The translations under genes were made by a program, and so were the position numbers. DNA of 24,071 nt from Chytriomyces cf. hyalinus JEL632 (Eukaryota; Chytridiomycota; Chytridiomycetes; Chytridiales; Chytriomycetaceae): positions 1 through 24,071 of the forward strand of contig JAIWWG010000181.1 in assembly GCA_025435555.1 (NCBI GenBank). The letters are read 5' to 3'. Below are positions 17,322-24,071 of this stretch, piece by piece (positions within the stretch are counted from its first letter, which is position 1; each line of letters begins with the position of its first letter). The notes beneath the pieces are model-generated. The model worked only from the letters and a program-made list of their open reading frames with translations. It searched no databases and was not told the origin of the DNA.

Positions 17322-19941
17322 TGAACAATACTCACACACCAAACCGTGCTAGAACTCAAGAGTTGATCAACGAGGCCTGGGAACACTTCCTGTCATGGGT
17401 CCGAAATGCTGCGTCAAAGTCAATTGGTGTCCTCCAAGTCTCTGACCATCTGCCATCGGAGTTTTGGACTGATGAGCTTGAACAAAGTCGGGACAACGTG
17501 CAGCAAGAACTTGCGAACGTGCAACAGGAAATCGAGCGTGGCCAGTTGTCTCGTCTCGAAATCAAACGCCTTGCTTCCGAACTGACCAACACTCAGCGTG
17601 CTTACCGGGCGGATCTGACCACACGCAAGCGCGTGCTCTTCGAAGATGCTGTCGATAAGCTCACAGTCCCACAAAACATGTCCTCGTTCATGCGCATGGT
17701 AAAAGGAGCCAAGTCGCGAAAAGACCGCACTGTCTGCAAACTGGACCCGGCGAAAATCAATGAACACGCTGCCCATTTTCGAACTACCTTTGGAGCACCT
17801 CCGACTGGACATCCCCAACCTGGACCCCCTGCGCTTGAGGAAATCCAGTCGCGTCCAACTCAGGAAGTCTTCAACCCGGATGCGATCATGTCTGCGATTG
17901 CTGGACTCCCACTCGGAAAGGCTACTGGATCCGATGGAATTCCTGCTGAACTCATCAAAGCCGGTGGCGATCTCATGGCTGACGTTCTCAGTGTTTTCCT
18001 GCCCATGGTCCATTGCTGCTGCAACTATTCCATCTGACTGGAGGAAGGCGCTCATTGTGCCAGTCTTCAAGAAGAAGGGATCTGATCAGGACATTGCAAA
18101 CTACCGACCTATTGCACTGACAAGTACGATACGACGACTCTACGAGCGGCTGCTTGTTCCTGAACTTGGACCCGTAATGCAACAACTCGATGACTTTCAA
18201 GGTGGCTTCAGACCCGGTCGGTCCTCGCTCGATCAAGCCATGGTTCTCCACGAAACCCTGAACACCAATGAACATGCTTCGACTATCCTGCTGGACATCA
18301 AAGCGGCATATGACGAAGTCGATCGAAGGGTTCTTTGGCAAATGCTCACACAAGTCTTCGGCCTGGACGAATTCATGCTTGCACGGCTCCAGGATCTTTT
18401 CGATCACAACTCGTGCTGTCTGGTGGTGGCTGGCGTGATTAGTGATCCGATTGACAACGAACGAGGTCTTTTGCAGGGTGCTACTCTGTCCCCGATTTTG
18501 TTCAACTGTCACATCCATGGTCTCTCAATTCGGCTACGTGCTCCTGGAATCCCGCGAATTCGAATCAACGGTATCCATCTCAATAACCTCCTGTTTGCAG
18601 ACGATACGTCCTTGGTAGCTGCAAATCAACATGATCTCGCAGTCCTGCTCCGAACGTGTGAGGAATGGTCCAACACTGTCGGCATCCGGTTCTCGCCATC
18701 CAAGTGCATCTATCTCGGTCCTGTTCCAGCACTACGTGATGTACCTCTCAAGCTCTACAACGTGGACCTTCCATCCCAGCAATGTGCCCCGTATCTCGGC
18801 ATCCCTTTTGGCCAACACGGAATCAACTGGGCTCTGCTGGCAAAGGAACGAACTTCAAAAGCGCGTGGTGTCATTGTGGCGCTGGCATCGGTAGGTATGA
18901 ATGCAATGGGCTGGGCTCCTGCAGCTTCTGTTACTATCTACAGGAGTTTCATTCGGCCGGTCCTTGAATATGGCATTGCTCTCAAGCTCCCATCCGCGTC
19001 CACGCTCAAGTTGTACGAGTCGGTCCAACGTCTTGCACTACGGACTCTCACATCAACACCCCGCAACACGTCCACTGCCGCTCTCCACAAGCTGCTGCAA
19101 GTCGAACCATTCAAACACCGTGCTACCGAGCTCAATCTCATGTGGTCCTCCCGATTGCATAACTCAACTGATCGTTCTATCCCGGCTGTTCGTTTCTGGC
19201 GCGGCGCTCTGCTTGGTGCTGACAAACCATTTCAGGAATGTCTTCCCCGCCTTGCTCGCTCCAACCCACTTGTGACTCATGTGGATGCTAAATGGATTGA
19301 TTTTCGACAGCAACCACTGGTTCCCCCCACCTCCAGCTGAAGTTCCGTTCCGGTACCCTCCGAAGCCAAAACAAGCGCTGTCTGACAATGCTCGCAAGAA
19401 GCTGCGCAAGGAATCCATCGTCAACCTGGACAACAACCTGGACACCATTGCTGGCGCAATCCAAGTCGAAACCAAAGACCCAGTCCGGCCGTATCTGACT
19501 GCCTGCAAGGGAATTGACCGCAAGACACGCAACAACATCCTTCGCTGGACTCTTGGTGCCGTCACCCGACACGAACCGTGCCTCAAGTGCAACGACGTAC
19601 TGACCCGATCCCATGCTGCTGACTGTTCTGGTGCCACTGCTCTCCTGCGCATCAACTGGGACACGCTTGCACCTCCTGCCGGCCGAATGACCTGGCTTGA
19701 TACGATCCTGAATGAAGTCCGGAATACACCGCCCTCCGAAATCGACACGTACACCGAAGTCTCTTCTGCCGTAGCTCTCATCTACACCGAATGTCGCCAC
19801 CTCCAACAGCAAGCCAATGGCTACTGGGCCGAGCCAGATGCACCCGCACGACCACTGCCGCCTCGAAGACCGCGAAATCGCATACCTCAACCCGGGGGAG
19901 CCCCGCTTGGGCGACCACGGCAAAACCCGGAGCCTGGATAA

Positions 19942-20124
19942 TCAACCGTCAAGCCCGAACTGACCATACATATCTTATTACCTTTACCGATCATCTGTTT
20001 TCTTAACATTTCCGCACCTTACTTCTGATTCTTTGGAGTTCTTGAACTTTTTTTGAGTGATTTTTGCTATCTTTCAACCCCGCACTTGTGTTACTGTGTA
20101 ACTTGATAAAAGAAACTGAAAACG
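19942..20124 (+). other. Element B copy 2 3' UTR
   Basis: Essentially identical to the copy 1 UTR apart from T to C at 20018 and one missing T that turns ATTAAA into ATAAA. It ends in AACTGAAAACG at 20124, immediately before TTAGGG. Confidence 0.7.
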
Positions 20125-20136
20125 TTAGGGTTAGAG
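20125..20136 (+). repeat. Telomeric repeats between B2 and B3
   Basis: TTAGGGTTAGAG: one perfect unit and one G-to-A variant unit. The same TTAGAG variant follows the copia fragment at the left of the window. Confidence 0.88.
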
Positions 20137-20153
20137 AAAAAGTCTGTTTGAAA

Positions 20154-22032
20154 TGTCCACGGTCATCAAAAGCAGCAGCACCAACACAAGCACCCGTTCG
20201 TGATGCTGGAGCTCAACATCGCAAAGCGCCTCAAGGGGACGGCTCGCTGTCCCGTGGCGGGATGCGGGTCGGCCTCTCTGAAGAGCCTTGGGGTGGGAGG
20301 GAATCCGAACCAGTTTGGGTTCTCCACCATCCAAATGCAGTGCACCACGTGCACCAAACGTTGCAGACTCAACGCAGCGCTGAAGGCAGGAGGGTCGGCC
20401 TCTGCGGACCTGTACGCAGAGTGGGAGAAGGCTTTCGGTAAGCTGGTCCCAGTCACTTCCACCCACAGGCACAGCAGCAAAGCGCCGCCGCCAGAACTCC
20501 GAAGCAGACACTGCCACTGCAGTCTCTACTTCCACACCCAGTGCTTCCCAGAGTCGTCTGATCCAACAGACCCTCTCATTTGCTGCAGCCACCGCTGGCC
20601 GCTCTGTGGATCAGCCACCAGCAGGCTCAGCAGGCTCAGCAAGCACAGCAACAACCTCAACAACCAATCTCACCACCCCAGCTGGTTCCGCAGGCCTTCC
20701 ACAGAGCGAATTCAGCTTCATGGCACCCGCGCCAGCCATGCAGACCACCGCTGCAGCCTCCGAAATGTCGCCATCAGTGATTTCGAATGCATTTCCACCC
20801 CCTGCTGTGCCTGCCACAGCTGTCAACTGGCAGCAGCGTGCAGAGGCAGCAGAGGCCGCTACAGCTTCCCTTCAGACGCAGCTGCAGTCCCTGATTGCGC
20901 TGCTGGCCCAGCTGGTCACCCAGATGCAGCAGGGCTCAGTTGGTGTGGGTAAGTCATCAGGCACAGCAAATGAGTGTCAGCCAACTGTGGCGCAGCCATT
21001 GAGCACAGCAACAGCCCTCTTGGCTTCCATCAGTGCTTCAACTGCTCCCACGCTCGCAGCACCAACTCCCAATGGAGCCCAGTCCACCCACGTGCAGCCC
21101 CATGTGCGTACCTCTCGAAAAAGCGGTCGTGGAGGTCGCACTGGACCTGGAGGGCGTATTGTCCCAGGTGCTGCCCCTGCCTCAACAACAACTGTTTCTG
21201 TACCCGTTGCTGTTGAAAACACTTCCACACAGGTTGTTGAAGCCGCCTGGTCCACTGTTGCACGTAATGGAACGCGTCGTGCCCCTCCACCATCTTGCGA
21301 ATCTCGTCAACGCGCGCCGCAAACTCAGCAGCAGTATGATGAAAAAACACACCGCATGCGTCAAAAGAAGGCATTACAGATGGCGAAAGCTGTCCCTGAA
21401 CCGAAAAAGTTTGCAGTGATCCGTGTTGAACTCCACAGCAGTCGTCAGTTGCGCGGATGTTCCTTCCGGGACCGGAAACATTTGATCGATGCGTTTGTGG
21501 GACAGATGGGGGTTCGCCACAATGTGGCTCTTACCTCATCTATTGGTAACTCCATCATTGAGCTGTATTGTCCGACTGATGTTGTTCTGGAAGTGGTGCG
21601 AGTTCTTAGGGAGCGTGGCCAACAAGTCCTCCTTGCAGCCTTCAACCCACTCATATCCGACATTGACGGAAATCGCCTTGACTCCACCCAGACAGAAAAG
21701 CTGCCAAGCGCCTCGCGTTTTTGTGCAAAGCCGCACGTACTGTCAATCTCCGTGCTGCCATCCTTGCCGGTGCCTCTCAGCAACTCAAGGAAGCCACGCA
21801 GAAAGTGTTTGAAACCATCCGAGGCTCCCCATCCGACTCCCTTCTTGCACCCCCACGCCCCCACCGTAGCGCGTTTGCGAAATTTGCTGCCCCAGACACA
21901 CTGTCGCTAACTGATTTTGTGACTCTCGACCCAGTTCCGGAATCTACTGAGTTTGTCGATAGTCAAGACGATGTTGCCATGTCTGTGTCCAATCTGGATC
22001 TTGGTCCCGCTGACGCCGCCGACCAAGAATGA
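20154..22032 (+). pseudogene. Element B copy 3 ORF1, frameshifted
   Basis: This is the same RNA-binding protein as copy 1, with three single-base indels. A C lost at about 20187 puts everything after residue ~11 out of frame. A C gained at 20462-20464 restores the frame, so the four-cysteine module is scrambled. An A lost from a run at 21696-21699 (A5 to A4) shifts the frame again after the RRM-like region. A 3-base loss near 22009 removes one Ala before the end. The ATGA junction with ORF2 is preserved (22029-22032). The changes fall in short runs, so sequencing error is a serious alternative. Confidence 0.8.
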
Positions 22033-22799
22033 TCAAAATCGCATTTTCGAATCTCAACGGGCTGTCTGGCAAAGCCGAAGAAGTCCTGAGATTCAAGTCT
22101 GCGCAATCTGTTGACCTTTCTTTAATGGTGGAAACGTGGCTCTCCCCAACATCCTCCATTCCTTTTCGACCACACCTATTTAATATCACAAGTACAAACA
22201 CGGAGGCAATTGCGGGAGGTCGGCGCAATTTTGGCGGCATTTTGGCGTTCTCAACTGCAACTCTCTCCCCCCAATTCCGAGTTATCTATGAAGATCCCTT
22301 GGGGTTCTATTGCGCAATGCGCATCTCTGATCTTATCCTCATCACTGCCTACATCCCCCCCTCTGCTGACAATCGGGTAATCGGGGACATGCTTCAAAAA
22401 GCGGAAACGTTATCTGAAGGCTTTACGTTGCGTTGTCTTTTGGTTGGCGATCTGAACGCACGGATGACGGATGCTGGTGATTCACTCACAAACACACGTG
22501 GAACGTATATGCAGCAGGAACTGTTCAACTCTGGACTTGCGCTTCAAATCCCGGAGTCTGGGAAATGGACGTCGTGGGCTGGTGGTGGTCGAGGGATTCC
22601 GGATGTTGTACTCTCGAGCTTCCCAGTCTCTAACCTCACAGTTCATGAAGGCGAGTCACTTGGAGGTTCGGACCATCGGCCGCTGACATTTTCTGTGCCA
22701 CTGGATGTCGAAACCAAGCCCAAGTCTTTTGCGCGCTGGAATGTTCGTCGCCTCACAACTGCCAAATACCATCAGCGTTTTGCTGAGGAGCTGGAGTCC

Positions 22800-22956
22800 A
22801 CGCAGCAGGAGATCATGGATCAACTGGAATTGCTGCGAACACGCTTGGAAAGCCCTGCTGTGGGATACGTTGCGGGTGTATCACAGTGCGATGCACACAC
22901 CGTGGCACCTGCAGTAGGCGCCAACCCTCCGGGAAGTACTTCCCATGCTTCTCTTG
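22800..22956 (+). repeat. Direct repeat unit 1 in the B3 ORF2 linker
   Basis: Third occurrence of the linker unit, 276 bp before its partner at 23076, as in the other copies. Confidence 0.8.
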
Positions 22957-23075
22957 ATCCTGTTACCCACACTGCAGATTGCCCCAGAGCCACCACTCAC
23001 ATGTCTGACAGTCCTTCTCAGTCCGCTGGTCCATCCCACTCCCATCCACGTTCTGTCGATGCTCCCAACCCATCT

Positions 23076-23232
23076 ACGCAGCAGGACATGTGCTTATGCC
23101 TGGAATTGCTGCGAACGAGCTTTGAAAGCCCTGCTGTGGGGTACATCGCGGGTGCATCACAGTGCGATGCACACACCGCGGTACCTGCAGTAGGCGCTCC
23201 CCTCCCGGGAAGTACTTCTCGCTCCTCGCTCT
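23076..23232 (+). repeat. Direct repeat unit 2 in the B3 ORF2 linker
   Basis: Partner of the unit at 22800. The frameshift of copy 3 ORF2 lies just downstream of it. Confidence 0.8.
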
Positions 23233-24071
23233 TGAACAATACTCACACCCAAACCGTGCTAGAACTCAAGAGTTGATCAACGAGGCCTGGGAACACTTCC
23301 TGTCATGGGTCCGAAATGCTGCGTCAAAGTCAATTGGTGTCCTCCAAGTCTCTGACCATCTGCCATCGGAGTTTTGGACTGATGAGCTTGAACAAAGTCG
23401 GGACAACGTGCAGCAAGAACTTGCGAACGTGCAACAGGAAATCGAGCGTGGCCAGTTGTCTCGTCTCGAAATCAAACGCCTTGCTTCCGAACTGACCAAC
23501 ACTCAGCGTGCTTACCGGGCGGATCTGACCACACGCAAGCGCGTGCTCTTCGAAGATGCTGTCGATAAGCTCACAGTCCCACAAAACATGTCCTCGTTCA
23601 TGCGCATGGTAAAAGGAGCCAAGTCGCGAAAAGACCGCACTGTCTGCAAACTGGACCCGGCGAAAATCAATGAACACGCTGCCCATTTTCGAACTACCTT
23701 TGGAGCACCTCCGACTGGACATCCCCAACCTGGACCCCCTGCGCTTGAGGAAATCCAGTCGCGTCCAACTCAGGAAGTCTTCAACCCGGATGCGATCATG
23801 TCTGCGATTGCTGGACTCCCACTCGGAAAGGCTACTGGATCCGATGGAATTCCTGCTGAACTCATCAAAGCCGGTGGCGATCTCATGGCTGACGTTCTCA
23901 GTGTTTTCCTGCCCATGGTCCATGCTGCTGCAACTATTCCATCTGACTGGAGGAAGGCGCTCATTGTGCCAGTCTTCAAGAAGAAGGGATCTGATCAGGA
24001 CATTGCAAACTACCGACCTATTGCACTGACAAGTACGATACGACGACTCTACGAGCGGCTGCTTGTTCCAA

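Larger units (their letters stand above)
16118..19941 (+). pseudogene. Element B copy 2 ORF2: endonuclease - RT, frameshifted
   Basis: This has the same endonuclease-RT-knuckle protein as copy 1 ORF2 but four single-base indels. One T is lost at about 16252-16254 and one C gained at about 16351; these compensate each other and scramble about 33 residues early in the endonuclease. One T gained at 18013-18014 shifts the frame into a stop at 18035-18037, ahead of the RT catalytic motifs. One C gained in the C run at 19323-19328 shifts the frame again before the knuckle. Outside these points the sequence matches copy 1. All changes are length changes in short runs, which is as typical of uncorrected long reads as of real decay, so the pseudogene status is provisional. 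Confidence 0.82.
14220..20124 (+). mobile_element. Element B, copy 2 (head-to-tail, ORF2 with indels)
   Basis: This is a full-length second copy, about 5915 bp downstream of copy 1 and nearly identical to it. The differences I found are single-base indels in short runs, plus one substitution (T to C at 20018) and one T lost near 20107, both in the 3' region. ORF1 is intact and ORF2 is interrupted. The copy ends with the same AACTGAAAACG terminus. Confidence 0.93.
20137..24071 (+). mobile_element. Element B, copy 3 (cut by the window end)
   Basis: This third head-to-tail copy begins with the same AAAAAGTCTG and is followed for about 3.9 kb into the RT domain. It carries single-base indels in both ORFs and one 3-base deletion. 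The last few bases (TTCCAA) differ from the other copies (TTCCTGAA), so the window or contig end may be unreliable. The array probably continues to the right. Confidence 0.92.
22029..24071 (+). pseudogene. Element B copy 3 ORF2, frameshifted and truncated by the window end
   Basis: The frame is open from the ATGA start through the complete endonuclease (matching copy 1, including GDLNAR and SDHRP) and the duplicated linker. A one-base loss near 23247-23250 (CACACACC to CACACCC) then leads to a TGA at 23274-23276. The continuation, in another frame, matches copy 1 up to the RT NYRPIAL motif, where the window stops. The catalytic RT motifs and the knuckle lie beyond the window. Confidence 0.82.

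Overview
The window is almost entirely retrotransposon DNA from a eukaryote whose telomere repeat appears to be TTAGGG. Short TTAGGG-type tracts sit at every junction between elements, and all large reading frames encode retroelement proteins. No host gene, tRNA, rRNA or prokaryotic signal is supported. The lineage cannot be fixed from this sequence. TTAGGG telomeres, a possible 46-nt intron and Ty1/copia plus APE-type LINE elements would suit an early-diverging fungus or a protist, but that is a low-confidence guess.

Layout, left to right. (1) 1-990: a broken Ty1/copia pol fragment (RT and start of RNase H) with one in-frame stop, cut off at TAGGGTTAGAG (991-1001). (2) 1002-1406: a short insert on the minus strand that ends in AATAAA plus A16 and abuts telomeric repeats on both sides. 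(3) 1407-1429: telomeric repeats. (4) 1430-8294: non-LTR element 'A', with a ~1 kb leader lacking any ATG, ORF1, ORF2 (APE endonuclease, reverse transcriptase, zinc knuckle) and a 3' UTR that may hold a small third ORF. (5) 8295-8306: two telomeric repeats. (6) Non-LTR family 'B' in three head-to-tail, nearly identical copies of about 5.9 kb: B1 (8307-14208, both ORFs intact), B2 (14220-20124, ORF1 intact, ORF2 with single-base indels) and B3 (20137-24071, indels in both ORFs, cut by the window end). About two telomeric repeats separate each copy from the next.

Interpretation. A and B look like two related families of telomere-repeat-targeted non-LTR retrotransposons. Their sense strand is continuous with the TTAGGG strand, the orientation I recall for silkworm SART1. 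They share a 20-nt 3' terminus (17/20 identical), a 4-nt ATGA overlap between ORF1 and ORF2, a four-cysteine module at the ORF1 N-terminus, an RRM-like ORF1 C-terminal region, a CCHC knuckle late in ORF2 and a PGG...RPR tail. If the TTAGGG strand points toward the tip, the chromosome end lies to the right. The region then reads as a copia-containing subtelomere that was broken and capped by telomere repeats, and later filled with telomere-specific retroelements. Most differences between B copies are one-base indels in short runs, so their apparent pseudogenisation may be long-read assembly error.
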